Assembly (NCBI GenBank): GCA_006503475.1
Contig: RSEH01000021.1
Coordinates: 124,001-188,000 of the forward strand
From: Stentor roeselii
Lineage: Eukaryota; Ciliophora; Heterotrichea; Heterotrichida; Stentoridae
Length of the DNA stretch: 64,000 nt
Direction: 5' to 3'
The notes beneath the pieces were generated by a model. The model saw nothing but the letters and a program-made list of their open reading frames with translations. It was not told the origin of the DNA and did not search any database. The position numbers were made by a program, and so were the translations under genes. Each line of letters starts with the position of its first letter. Position 1 is the first letter of the stretch. Positions 29,558 through 39,533 of the stretch are shown piece by piece.

Positions 29558-31081
29558 CTTGAGAGTGATGATGGTTTATTTAATTATTTAAAGTTATAAA
29601 ACTTAAAATATTGATATCAGGTTTTGTTTATAATCTTATATGTTTTAATAGAATGCTCGGATTTGTTGTTTAAAAGTTACATTCCTGCACATTCTCATTA
29701 TTTATCTCTAAATTAGATTATTAATCCGATAGATATATAACTAATTGACTTAATTTTTTTATTTTTATCTAAATCTTTGCTTACTCTAAGCACTTAGAAT
29801 TAAGAAATCAAGCAAGAATGGGATTATGTATTTAGTTTATTTCTATTGGGTTATACTAACTTTATCTATCTTATGTCAAATAAAAAGATGTAGAAGAATA
29901 ATTTCGGTACTAATCTAGTTTCAAATTCTTAATAGGCTGAAATATCCTCAATAAAACTATTTAAATTCGACAATTTTGGTTACTATTGAATCTTCGATTA
30001 TATAAATAATGAGTCGAAAACGTTGATATTTTTAAGTATCTTACCTAATTCTTTTTCAATTGGTAGTAATTATTAATCAATCTTGATTAAAGAATCCACA
30101 CCCTTCATATAAGTGTTGTATTCTCTAGTATTATGGGAATTTCTATTTCTTCCTTAAAGTAATTCTCCTATCTCTTTCATTTATATATTTGAACCATTGA
30201 GTTTAAGATCAAGCATTCTACGTTTTGTTTTCTTGAACTTATTTTTAAAACTTCAGATTCAAGGGTATTTTATTGTTTTAGATTCATAGTTTTTCCAAGT
30301 GGTGGAAGCTTCTTAAAGCGATGATAGTCTCACAATATTCAAAGATTTTCTGCCTTATATAATTACATAAGTTCCTTATATGTGTCTTTGCATCTCTGTT
30401 TTACTTATTCATCTGATTACGTATTGTCTAAGATACTAAAATAATTACAAAATTATTTTACTTATTATGGACTCTTATGTTTTTTACCTATTTTCATCGT
30501 TATATATTGTAAACTTATGTTTTTTACCTATTTTCATCGTTATGAAGATGACTAAATATTTATAAAATTTAACTGGAGTTAAATCTGCCATCTGAACTTT
30601 GTGCATGTAGGTAGTTAAAAATATACTAATAAGTCTAAGCAAAAATTATCACTTATATAACATCAATAACTTGTATTAAATTTTATAAATTCGAAATATT
30701 CTTATCATGAGCCGAATGGATACCTAATACTTAAATCGTAAAATTTTCAATTGTTAGTCAACTCAAAAAGTTTTCATCATAAAGTTATATTCCTTTTAAG
30801 CAAATAATCGAAGTGCCGAAAAATGTTTTATATAAATTTCTGAATAAATTTATTATCAATTTTAAATTAAACCAAATTTCAAATAACAAAATTGCACATT
30901 GAAAAGCTATCCATAGTGAAAACCCTAAAATTTGTATTTAGTGCAGGACAAAAGTTTAAACAAAAGGGAAGAAATCATATTATGAATGCGATTCAAATTA
31001 CTATATAAGATAGCACAACCTGCTTAAATACGTAACTCTTTAATTGTAACTTAAGAGTTGACTTAATTAATTAACATAAAA
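29558..31081. other. Long gene-free stretch
   Basis: About 1.5 kb, very AT-rich, with no frame, RNA gene or transposon I can support. It contains one 30-bp direct repeat (30474 and 30514). It is one of two gene-free stretches over 1.3 kb in the window. Confidence 0.5.
30474..30543. repeat. 30-bp direct repeat, offset 40 bp
   Basis: A 30-base block starting CTTATGTTTTTTACCTATTT at 30474 recurs identically at 30514 with 10 bases between the copies, in a non-coding region. Confidence 0.9.
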
Positions 31082-33238
31082 ATGTCTTTAGTATCTAATC
31101 TAGCTGTACAAGATTCAAACCTGATGACCAATCCAGAAAAATTGTTTGAAAATGAAGAAGAATTCAAGAAGACCCTTCACAAATCTGCTCTTTCATCAGA
31201 TTTTCTACTACAGAATATTCAAGATTTTGAACTCCAGGCGGTTCAAAACATTTCTTTTCATCTTCTCAGAAAAATATTTAAAAATCTCGAGTTGAGCCTA
31301 TGTCAAGAAGAGGTTCTCCAGGGTTCATCAGACTTAAATTTTCACATCTTTGAATGTCTTTCAGATCAAAAAACCGAAGACAGAGAATTTTCTGATAGCA
31401 GAACAGAATTGATGAAAAATGCATCATTTCTGAAAGAAGACCAGAATTCAACTATTCCTGATAGTTCCAGCCAAACATCTAAACCAAATAACTCCAAGTC
31501 TCTAAGTCCAAAATCATCGAATTCAAAAATTTTAAATGAAGATTTTGGACAGGATAACAATGAAAGTTTTTTTTCATTTTCAGATGATTCTGAGTCTTTT
31601 ACTGTGGTAAGTAAAAAAATATGCGAAGTATTCGAACCCTGCACTAAAGAAGAGTTTCTTGCTGAGGTGAAGACATTGAGTGATTTGTGTTTAGTTCAAG
31701 AAAAAACTGAACGAAAAATTGTTTTGCCTCAGAGGAAGAAAGATATTGATTTATGTGAAGTAACTAAAAAAACGATTAAAAAAACCTTTCAACCTCTGAT
31801 AAAGATATTTCCTTTACCTTGTATTTATTGTGAAGAAACAATTGTAAAAATTTTTTATATAACTGAACTCACCAGATGTGAACCTTGGATTGCCTTTGAA
31901 ACAACTTTAAAAACACGATTTTTAGTCCTGTCAAAACCCAGTTGTGCACCTCAGAATGTCCTGGAAAAAACAAGCAAAAAGAGCTTCTCTTTTAACCCAA
32001 TAATCAGAATAGAGCCTATCATAGTTGAAGAAAAAACCATTTCGAAACAATTTAATCTTGAGTCAAAAACTAGCTGTGATCCTCTAATTATTACAGAAAA
32101 AACTACCGAGAAAATCATTTCAGTCAGCGAAAAATGCAGATGCGAGCCTTTGATGATAAGTGAAAAAACTCTAAAGCTTACTTTTTCCATCATCAAAAAA
32201 ATAAGTTGTGATTGTTTTCTGGTCCATGAAAAAACTACAACGAAAAACTTTGAAATTGAGAATAAAAGTGTTACTGAGCCTTGTATTGCTTTTGAAAAAA
32301 CTAGTAGCAAAACTTTTAAGCCTCTTAAAAAGCAGATCTGCGATGTTGATACTGAAAAAAATGAAAAAAGTCTTATTAAAGTGGGGGTTAAAGGTTTATG
32401 TGAGGATAATATTTTTATTCAAGAAAAAAATGCGAAAAACGGCTCCGATGTTTTAATCGAAGTCTGCAAGGAAAGCCAACAATTTGACTTAAATACGGAA
32501 AATATTAAACTAGATGAAAAAATTGAAATCGTCCAAAAAAGCATCCAAAACGAAGCAGAAAGTTCAACTTTTATATATAAACAATCATCGCAGATATTAA
32601 GTGAAAAATTCACTGAAAACCTAAATGAAAGCCAGAATTTTTCTATAAACAATTCAAAAACTTCAAATTATTTATATTCCAACAGCTCTAATGCAGGAAA
32701 TTCTCAAATCCCTAAAGAAGATCTGAAGTTTTTAAATGATTTAAAAAATCAGAGTTGTTCAAGCCACTCCTCAAGTGAAAATGCAATATCTCATCAATTC
32801 GAATCAAATCTTCCCTTAAAACTGTTAAAAAATCACCCATTCAATGAAACCTTCAAATCTTCCACTGAAAAAAACTCTGATTCCTCCAACGATCACCTCT
32901 TTTCAATAAATAAAAATAAACTCCCTGAAACAAAAGACAAATCTTTCAACAGTTTCACAGACATCGACCCAGTTCGATCAATCTTCCTAGAACCTCCTGA
33001 AAAAAACCCAAGTCCCTTTCAAGCTACCTTCGAAAGTAATTTTCACGAAAGTATCTTCGAGTCCGAATTCGAATTTAAATCAAGTTCAATAATCACTTCC
33101 AGCAACTCATCAGAAATAATAAAAATTTCCACATCCGACTTCATATTGATCCCTCAATCAAGCCCATCCTTAAAATCCAATATACTCCCCTACGAAGAAC
33201 TAAAAAGTGAAAGTGAAGACGATTTCGAGCTAATCTAA
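31082..33238 (+). CDS. Protein with ten 22-residue repeats, unknown
   Basis: A 718-residue protein without signal peptide or TM helix. The N-terminal 200 residues are helical then Ser-rich and acidic. Residues 207-426 consist of ten tandem 22-residue repeats with consensus EKTxxKxFxxxxKxxCxPxxxx, each with a Lys-rich first half and usually one Cys. The C-terminal 290 residues are polar, Ser/Asn-rich and probably disordered, ending in an acidic stretch. The regular period without gaps suggests an elongated repeat, perhaps a cytoskeletal or cortical element. I know of no family with this consensus. The gene lies beside a 1.5-kb gene-free stretch. Confidence 0.7.
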   Translation: MSLVSNLAVQDSNLMTNPEKLFENEEEFKKTLHKSALSSDFLLQNIQDFELQAVQNISFHLLRKIFKNLELSLCQEEVLQGSSDLNFHIFECLSDQKTEDREFSDSRTELMKNASFLKEDQNSTIPDSSSQTSKPNNSKSLSPKSSNSKILNEDFGQDNNESFFSFSDDSESFTVVSKKICEVFEPCTKEEFLAEVKTLSDLCLVQEKTERKIVLPQRKKDIDLCEVTKKTIKKTFQPLIKIFPLPCIYCEETIVKIFYITELTRCEPWIAFETTLKTRFLVLSKPSCAPQNVLEKTSKKSFSFNPIIRIEPIIVEEKTISKQFNLESKTSCDPLIITEKTTEKIISVSEKCRCEPLMISEKTLKLTFSIIKKISCDCFLVHEKTTTKNFEIENKSVTEPCIAFEKTSSKTFKPLKKQICDVDTEKNEKSLIKVGVKGLCEDNIFIQEKNAKNGSDVLIEVCKESQQFDLNTENIKLDEKIEIVQKSIQNEAESSTFIYKQSSQILSEKFTENLNESQNFSINNSKTSNYLYSNSSNAGNSQIPKEDLKFLNDLKNQSCSSHSSSENAISHQFESNLPLKLLKNHPFNETFKSSTEKNSDSSNDHLFSINKNKLPETKDKSFNSFTDIDPVRSIFLEPPEKNPSPFQATFESNFHESIFESEFEFKSSSIITSSNSSEIIKISTSDFILIPQSSPSLKSNILPYEELKSESEDDFELI
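31700..32359 (+). repeat. Coding region of ten 66-bp (22-codon) repeats
   Basis: Ten consecutive 22-codon units, each opening with EKT, KKT, EET or ETT and containing F at position 8 and often C at 16. DNA identity between units is low while the protein pattern is kept, so the array is old and maintained by selection. Confidence 0.8.
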
Positions 33239-33268
33239 ATAATTTAACTTCTAATCTTTCTTAATTAC

Positions 33269-35269
33269 CTAAAGTGGCTGACTATAAAGATCCTTAAGTA
33301 CTTCCTCATACTTGATCTTCGCCTGATGTCTCATCAACTTCTGCGTTGGGGTGAGTAAATCATCAGGTGTCCAAGCAACAGGTTCCAAATGAATCTTCTT
33401 AACGATCTCAAAGCCATGAAGCTTCTCCTCTTTGCCCAGGCGGGTCATTTCTTCATAGATTTTTTCCTTTAATCTCGGGTCTGCGCAGATGTCTTTGAAA
33501 CTAGTTTCATTTGCAATGCCGACTTGAGGAGCCCAGTGCTGTCTGATGAACGCTTCATCAGGCACGACTATCCCGACGAGGTAGTATTGGAAGCTGTCTC
33601 CATATACGAAGATTTGAGAAATGAAGTAACTCTTAGTATATGCGATTTCAATCTTTTCAGCTGCCACGTATTCACCTTGGGCTAGTTTGAAGAAGTTCTT
33701 CTTACGGTCTATTATCTTTAAGGCACCTTTGTAGGGAAGAATCACTCCAACGTCACCCGTGTGAAGCCAGCCTTCTTCGTCTATTGTTTCAGCTGTTTGC
33801 TCGGGAAGTTTGAAGTAACCTTGGAAGACTGTTGGGCCTCTGAAACAGATCTCACCTCTTGGAGTTGGTCTGCCTTGATCGTCAACGTCGGTGCTTAAGT
33901 AGTTCATGTCGGGAACGTCGTTTAATTTTAACTCGATTGTTGGAACTGGACCTCCAATAATTCCAGCATAATTCTCATAAGAATGAGTCAAAACACTTCC
34001 AGCACAAGTTTCAGTTTGTCCATATCCCTCCAAAAACGAAGCAGAAAAAGCAATTCTCAAAAGTTTAAGTACCTCTGCCGCGATAGGAGCAGATCCAGTA
34101 ACCATAATCCTAACCCTTCCTCCTAAAATAAACTTAAGTTTTCCAAACACCATGTTATCCGCAAAGTGATGAGTAGTAGATCCAGTCTTATTAAAGTGAT
34201 TATCTTTCAACTCAATGCACTTCTTAATAATTTCAGCTCTGGGGCCTTTAGCAGCTGAGAACATCTGATTAATAGTATCATAAAACCTATTGAAAAGTCT
34301 TGGAACAGAGATAAAAACAGTAGGTTTTAAAGCTGTCAAGTCATCTCTAAGTTTAGTGACATCTCCAGCGAAGAATCCAACAGCAGCTCCTTCAGACAAG
34401 ACCATGTGAACCATGAGTCTATCAAACATATGAGCCAAGGGGAGATACGAGATGTAAGTATCCGTTGAAAGTATTTTAAGATGAGTGCGAGAGACTCCAG
34501 CAATTGTACTGACCATGTTTCTATGAGAGATAATCGCTCCTTTTGACTTTCCAGTAGTTCCTGAAGTATAACAAATAGTGAACCAATCATCAGGGGTAGG
34601 AGGATGCTCCTGTCCTTCAGGGTGCAAGTTCTCAAGTTCAGCCAATGAATGAACTTCAAGTCCTTGTTCCTTTGCAGCAGTTCTTAATTCCTCAGAGGCA
34701 TTATCAGAGGTAAACACGTAATGAAGAGACTTCACCAAACCTTGTCCCTTCAGCTTGATCAGGTTTTTCGCGAGGTACTCAGGGCAAAATATTCCTTTCA
34801 TCTGAGTCTGGTCAACAATCATGTCAATAGTGTCAGCCTGCTGAGTGTCGTACATCGGAACTGAAGTGATTCCTTGAGACATCAAAGCCAAATCAGCCAC
34901 GAGCCACTCATGTCTGTTCTTTGAGTAAATTCCGACAAAGGATCTTCCTTCAACTTCTCGATGATGAAGTCCGAGTTTCTCTAGTCCAAAGCCGACTTTT
35001 CTAGAAGTTTCTCTCAGCTGAGAATAAGTACTCCAGACGTATTCACCGAGTTTTCCGTCTTCTAATACACGTCTCTGGCCTGAAGCGTTTGATGAACCGT
35101 GAGTCGCTGCTGAGTTCGCGAAACTTTCGTGAAGAGTCACTCCTCCTGAGGTTATTTGGGCGTCAAAGTTACCTTCAGGATTTCGGAAGATTCCTGTATT
35201 GCCTGGCTTGGCTGAGTCTGGCACTTCGACTGTATACCTTGCGTCAGTGATTGAATTTACTCCACCCAT
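33269..35269 (-). CDS. Long-chain acyl-CoA synthetase
   Basis: A 666-residue AMP-forming ligase that activates long-chain fatty acids with ATP and CoA. The P-loop YTSGTTGKSKG is at 234-244, GYGQTET at 415-421, WLHTGDVG at 501-508 and the hinge region IIDRKKNFFKLAQGEYVA from about 519, the typical LACS/ACSL signature set. Length fits the family. There is no N-terminal TM helix; MGGVNS could be myristoylated, and the C-terminus is not a clear peroxisomal signal. It is single-exon with a TATAAAA start context. The long upstream flank is G/T-rich on the plus strand. Confidence 0.93.
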   Translation of the reverse strand: MGGVNSITDARYTVEVPDSAKPGNTGIFRNPEGNFDAQITSGGVTLHESFANSAATHGSSNASGQRRVLEDGKLGEYVWSTYSQLRETSRKVGFGLEKLGLHHREVEGRSFVGIYSKNRHEWLVADLALMSQGITSVPMYDTQQADTIDMIVDQTQMKGIFCPEYLAKNLIKLKGQGLVKSLHYVFTSDNASEELRTAAKEQGLEVHSLAELENLHPEGQEHPPTPDDWFTICYTSGTTGKSKGAIISHRNMVSTIAGVSRTHLKILSTDTYISYLPLAHMFDRLMVHMVLSEGAAVGFFAGDVTKLRDDLTALKPTVFISVPRLFNRFYDTINQMFSAAKGPRAEIIKKCIELKDNHFNKTGSTTHHFADNMVFGKLKFILGGRVRIMVTGSAPIAAEVLKLLRIAFSASFLEGYGQTETCAGSVLTHSYENYAGIIGGPVPTIELKLNDVPDMNYLSTDVDDQGRPTPRGEICFRGPTVFQGYFKLPEQTAETIDEEGWLHTGDVGVILPYKGALKIIDRKKNFFKLAQGEYVAAEKIEIAYTKSYFISQIFVYGDSFQYYLVGIVVPDEAFIRQHWAPQVGIANETSFKDICADPRLKEKIYEEMTRLGKEEKLHGFEIVKKIHLEPVAWTPDDLLTPTQKLMRHQAKIKYEEVLKDLYSQPL

Positions 35270-35952
35270 TTTTATAAGCGAAGGAGAAATATTTAGGAAG
35301 AATAGTCTGATGGGATTAGAAAGGAATAAGAGTGGATTTTGGTTTTTTGGGTTGCTATGATGGGCTTGGAAAGAAAGGGGATATGGATTTGATGAGATTT
35401 TTGAGATAGGTGGTCTTTGGGTAGTTGTTGAATTATTTAAAACGACAAGAAAAGAATGAGAAATGGCTGGATTTAGAAATTTTACGTCGAGATTAGAACT
35501 TTAGTGACTTATGTTTGGGGAGTTTGAATGATTTAGGGAATAATATTTAGTTGTAAGGTCGTAGAAGCCATTCTAGAATAAAGTTGTTTTACAATTGATG
35601 GAAAAGATGTAGAACCTTGTTGTATTAGGAAGAAAAGGTTTGGTATAATAATAACTTGTTTTCTTGAATTTTGATTAACTTGATACTAATTATCGATAGA
35701 TTATTATGACAAGCTGAAATCTAATGAATTATCTATTTCACCTTATATTTAATCAATCAACCCTATATGAATTCTTTCCAGAAAACTTATCAAAATTATA
35801 ATAATAACTTATTTTCTTGAATTTTGATTAACTTGATACTAATTATCGATAGATTATCATTACAACCTGAAATCTGATGAATTATCTATTTTTACCTTTA
35901 TTTAATCAACTCAACCCAGTTTGAATTCTTTCCAGACAACTTATCTAAATAA
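35270..35952. other. Divergent intergenic region with promoter duplication
   Basis: About 680 bp between the acyl-CoA synthetase and the coiled-coil gene at 35953. The left half is G/T-rich on the plus strand, the right half is the 153-bp tandem duplication listed separately. No coding frame is supported. Confidence 0.5.
35646..35951. repeat. 153-bp imperfect tandem duplication abutting a start codon
   Basis: Two copies of a roughly 153-bp unit (35646-35798 and 35799-35951), about 85-90 percent identical by eye, share phrases such as TTTTCTTGAATTTTGATTAA and TTGAATTCTTTCCAGA. Copy 2 ends one base before the ATG at 35953, so the unit is the proximal promoter of that gene, duplicated. Confidence 0.85.
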
Positions 35953-37341
35953 ATGGCGAAGGTGTTAAAAACCTTAGAAATTTTAACTATTAGTTCCAGC
36001 AAGTATCACAAACGTCTATCAGAGTGTTTTTCGGCTTCCCACTCATCTTCAAGTCTTTCCTCCTCAATAAAACTTCCAGCAAAGCGAATTGAGGAGATCC
36101 AAGAGCTTCTTTCAAACTTGAAATCCAACGACGAGCAGTTTTTTTCCCTATGCAGATCAGAAAGTCTTTCAAACTTATCCCTTCCATTGCTCAACTTAAA
36201 AAAAAGCCTAACCACGGTAAAGTTTTTCGTTTCCGAGAACATAAAACACGTGAAAAAAGACCTCTCAACAATATCAACAATTCTCAAAGAATTCAAAGAA
36301 AGATGCCAAAAAAACTTCCTCGAGTTCCTAAAAAGTCTCGACCTAGACCTAAGAAAAGCTTTAAAACCATTAGTTCCAGTGAAAGTTCTTCAAGAACAAC
36401 TGAAATTCTGTCCAATAAACCCAGAACGTTTATTAAACTCTTTGCGTTCAGCGCCAGTAGAAGAAGAAAAAGATCTAAATTCAACAGTAGACAAGCTGAA
36501 CAACCACATTCAGCTTTTGATTAACACCCTGGAAACTGTTGCTAAAGACTTGATCGCGATGACACAAGCGACTAGTTCAAAGTACTACGAAATCACTGAC
36601 CCTCTTTCACTTTACTCAGAGCCTCCTTCGCCTTTAGCGGCGCCGTTGCCAGATTACTTTAGTTACGACTTGGCCACCCTTGAAGTTCAAGAAGAGCCGA
36701 GGTCAGGAATGCAGTTAAGTGAGCAGAGTAAGAAGAAAATCATGGAAAAACTTAAAAATATCAGCAGTGGAAAGGACTCTTCATGTGAACCTCTACCTGC
36801 GAAAAGACTTGCTGAAAGACTTTCAAAGCTTTTTCAACAGGGTGTTAAAGAAATCGACTTGCTTGGGTGTCTGAAGGAAGAAGGTGTTCCTATCAGTGAT
36901 CGGGAAAAGATTGTCTTTGATATTATTAACACGGAAAGGACTTCAGGACTAGATGTTAACCTTGATGATATTATATTAGCTGAAGAAATCGAAAAAAGAG
37001 ACCATTTTTTCGAAGTCAGTCGAAATGACTATGAAGATGTCTTGAAAAATATTGAAGGCAAGGAACTCACTGATCGCTTTGAAGACCGCTCACAATTCGG
37101 AAGTCTTCAAAGTTCAATCGATGAGAAACTCGTCAGAGCCACAAGTAAAAAAGAAGTCGGCGAGCGAAAAAAAGCCTTCACCCCTGTAACCCTTTTAAGA
37201 CCTGAGAACAAAATAAGAAGCAAGTCAAAAATCTCTCTTCACAACATCAAAGTAAAAAACATAACACCCAGTAAACTTCCTAAAAGCCAACCAAAACGAT
37301 CGAACACGCCAGGATTAAAGAAAAAGAAAAAAAACAGTTAG
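35953..37341 (+). CDS. Helical protein with basic C-terminus, unknown
   Basis: A 462-residue protein, largely alpha-helical with coiled-coil potential at about 30-200. It has a middle region rich in Ser and Pro (210-235), further helices to 390, and a basic tail with KKKKK near the end. No recognisable domain or TM helix. It is followed after 31 bp, same strand, by the [FL]G-repeat gene. Composition and neighbours suggest a cytoskeletal role, but that is inference. Its upstream region is a tandem duplication. Confidence 0.65.
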   Translation: MAKVLKTLEILTISSSKYHKRLSECFSASHSSSSLSSSIKLPAKRIEEIQELLSNLKSNDEQFFSLCRSESLSNLSLPLLNLKKSLTTVKFFVSENIKHVKKDLSTISTILKEFKERCQKNFLEFLKSLDLDLRKALKPLVPVKVLQEQLKFCPINPERLLNSLRSAPVEEEKDLNSTVDKLNNHIQLLINTLETVAKDLIAMTQATSSKYYEITDPLSLYSEPPSPLAAPLPDYFSYDLATLEVQEEPRSGMQLSEQSKKKIMEKLKNISSGKDSSCEPLPAKRLAERLSKLFQQGVKEIDLLGCLKEEGVPISDREKIVFDIINTERTSGLDVNLDDIILAEEIEKRDHFFEVSRNDYEDVLKNIEGKELTDRFEDRSQFGSLQSSIDEKLVRATSKKEVGERKKAFTPVTLLRPENKIRSKSKISLHNIKVKNITPSKLPKSQPKRSNTPGLKKKKKNS

Positions 37342-37372
37342 TTTCTGTTAATCTAATCAAATTTTACTATTA

Positions 37373-38404
37373 ATGAACGACTCCCAACGGCCTCCAATGG
37401 CTTCGAAACCTTCAAAAGTTTCTCAATTTTCACTGGGGACTGACAAGATCAAGTTGACGACTGAGTCTTCTCACAACTATCGTCACCATCAACTGCAACT
37501 TGATTCTCCCTCATCTAACAAAAAAGACATAAAAGCCTCTCATTTCACTTTCGGAAGCTTTGCCCAGAACTACTCAACAACTGCTTCAACTGCCTTTGAA
37601 TTTCCACAGTCTTCCTTAAGAGAGTCCTGCAAGACTCCTAGCAAAAATATTCACTTCGGAAATGAAAAAGTGAAGAAAATTTCAATGGTTCAGTCAGAGT
37701 TCACTGCAAAGCCTTCAAACATGTCAGGACAACTTGAGTCATTCGCGATTAAAGCAAGTCAAGACAACAGTCATTTTTCGTTTGGAAGCTTTCAAAATGA
37801 TTACCAGTCAACAAACAGGGACTATCGTGCTTTTTCTTCGACTCCTACTAGAAAAGGAGAAAATTTTAACAACTCGGTTTCAGTGGTTCTTGGAAATTTT
37901 AAAGGAAGTCTTAAGACTGAAATGCAGGAAATGTTTAAAGGGAAAGAAAAAGAAAGGAACTCTAGTCAACAGGCGAATAGGTCTTTTTATATGAAACAGG
38001 CTAATTTTTTACTTGGGACTTGTAAAGAAACAACTACTGCTACGTCGAAAGAGGCTTATAAAGGAGAGCAGATTAATAATAGGGAAACGGCTCAGGATTT
38101 ACCTGCAAGGAAGAATAATGTGGTACTTGGAAAGGATGTGAGAAAATGGCACTCGTCGTATCAGAAGGCTTTTGATGAAAAAGAAGTACCTTGCAATGGG
38201 AAAATCGTCACTTCTAAAAAAAATAACTTCGACTTGGGATATCATAATGAACGGCAACTTACTATTGCTCAAGAAAGCTTTTCTATAAAGACTTATGAAA
38301 ATACTGCTAAGATTGTAAGACCGGAGATGATTTATTTGGGAGCTTATAAAAATCCTTTCAAGACTGGAAATTCTGCTTATGGGGCGAGTTTACCGAAAGT
38401 ATGA
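37373..38404 (+). CDS. Protein with nine [FL]G...[YF] repeats, candidate microtubule-associated
   Basis: A 343-residue basic protein made of about nine irregular repeats of 30-45 residues. Each has F-x-[FL]G or x-x-LG followed 10-16 residues later by an aromatic: SQFSLGTDKI, SHFTFGSFAQNYS, NIHFGNEKV, SHFSFGSFQNDYQS, VVLGNFKGS, FLLGTCKET, VVLGKDVRKW, FDLGYHNER, IYLGAYKNP. Repeats of this kind with Ser/Thr and a following Tyr are common in axonemal microtubule-associated and inner proteins, but I cannot name a family. There is no TM helix or signal peptide. It lies 31 bp downstream of the helical protein gene. Confidence 0.6.
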   Translation: MNDSQRPPMASKPSKVSQFSLGTDKIKLTTESSHNYRHHQLQLDSPSSNKKDIKASHFTFGSFAQNYSTTASTAFEFPQSSLRESCKTPSKNIHFGNEKVKKISMVQSEFTAKPSNMSGQLESFAIKASQDNSHFSFGSFQNDYQSTNRDYRAFSSTPTRKGENFNNSVSVVLGNFKGSLKTEMQEMFKGKEKERNSSQQANRSFYMKQANFLLGTCKETTTATSKEAYKGEQINNRETAQDLPARKNNVVLGKDVRKWHSSYQKAFDEKEVPCNGKIVTSKKNNFDLGYHNERQLTIAQESFSIKTYENTAKIVRPEMIYLGAYKNPFKTGNSAYGASLPKV

Positions 38405-38549
38405 AATCTTGAATGTTGATTAACTTACATTGAAAATAACTAAGTCTTTAAGAAATCCAAATTCAAAAAATAATCCTAAAATTCAACAAAGAATTCTAAA
38501 ATCCAACAAATATCCTTCTTCTCATTCATAATTTCCAATCCTTATCTTA

Positions 38550-39506
38550 TTACCCCTTAAAAAACTCAATCTCAACAAAGTTCTCAATATTAACCCTGCA
38601 TATGGGGCAAAAGTTCATATCAATACAAGTGCTACAAACGACAATATGATGACAAGGTTTGATTAAAATATTCCTCTTGTTAACAAGACAAATAATGCAC
38701 TCATCAATTCGCGCTTCTCCAACATCTTTCTTTTTTTTTTCCTTTGAGAATATTTTAAGCTGTCCAGTTCGACATCTGTAAAAAATTCCAATCATAAGCA
38801 TGACCAAAACACTTGAAGCCAGCAGCTGAAGACTAAGATTTAACTGATTCCAACGACTCGCCAATTCCACATCAACCCCTGCAGCAAGAGAAGAAGAGAC
38901 AAGATGAAGGCCGTCTTTATTTCGACTTAAAACACCTGAAACCACAACTCGAGAACCTTCAAAAATCGCATTTTCAGTCTTTGTTACTCGAGTCCTGAAG
39001 GATAAATCGATTTCTCGTCTGAAAAGACCTAAAAAAGACTGGCAAAATGACTGGAAAATCTGAGAAAAACCTGAAAAAGGTCGAATTGAGCTGAAATAAA
39101 CAACTGGTGCTACTACTTTTGTCCTGTCATTTACGAGGACTCGAAGTGAGTCCTCAGTGCCTTTGACTATGAAAGAGTTCTAAGTATTTTTTACGAGTTT
39201 TGTTTGGACTGACTTGTTTCTTCTCCAGTTGTCGATCACTGTTGTGTTGATACTGAGAACTACTTGCTTTGGAAGGTTAAATGACTTTTTAATTGTTACT
39301 TTTAATGAATGGCCTACTGCTGTTCCTATCACTTTTACTTGTTTTCCGAGAAATGATGAAGAATTTTTTATTAACTGTTCTACTGTTAAGGGAACTTTTG
39401 ATAGAACTTTTAGGTATAAATAAGTACAAGCTGCTGAGGTTATTAGGAAGGAATAGGTCAGAATTTTTGCGGCGTTGTAGGCTTTGTCAAGGATTATCAG
39501 GTCCAT
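38550..39506 (-). CDS. MUL1: MUL1-type mitochondrial E3 ubiquitin ligase, one 15-base intron
   Basis: Exons 39195-39506 and 38550-39179 are joined by the intron 39180-39194 (GTAAAAAATACTTAG), giving 313 residues. TM helix 1 is at about 12-33, a GIDE-type domain follows (TAVGHSLKVTIKK... through a segment with VVSGVLS), TM helix 2 is near 225-245, and a C-terminal RING begins at 265 with CIIC, PCHH, CSTC and CPIC. This is the layout of MUL1/MULAN/GIDE, an outer-membrane ligase of mitochondria, and of plant SP1. Without the intron the protein would be split into two meaningless halves. It shares a 27-bp divergent promoter with the CCDC34-like gene. Confidence 0.85.
39180..39194 (-). other. 15-base GT-AG intron
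   Basis: Coding strand GTAAAAAATACTTAG. Removal keeps phase 0 and joins the two halves of the MUL1-like GIDE domain. Confidence 0.9.
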
Positions 39507-39533
39507 TTTATATGATCTTTCAAACTCTTATAA
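39507..39533. promoter_or_regulatory. 27-bp bidirectional promoter
   Basis: Only 27 bases lie between the ATG of the MUL1-like gene and the ATG of the CCDC34-like gene. Reading outward, TATAAA precedes the first and TATAA the second, one element for each direction. Confidence 0.7.
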
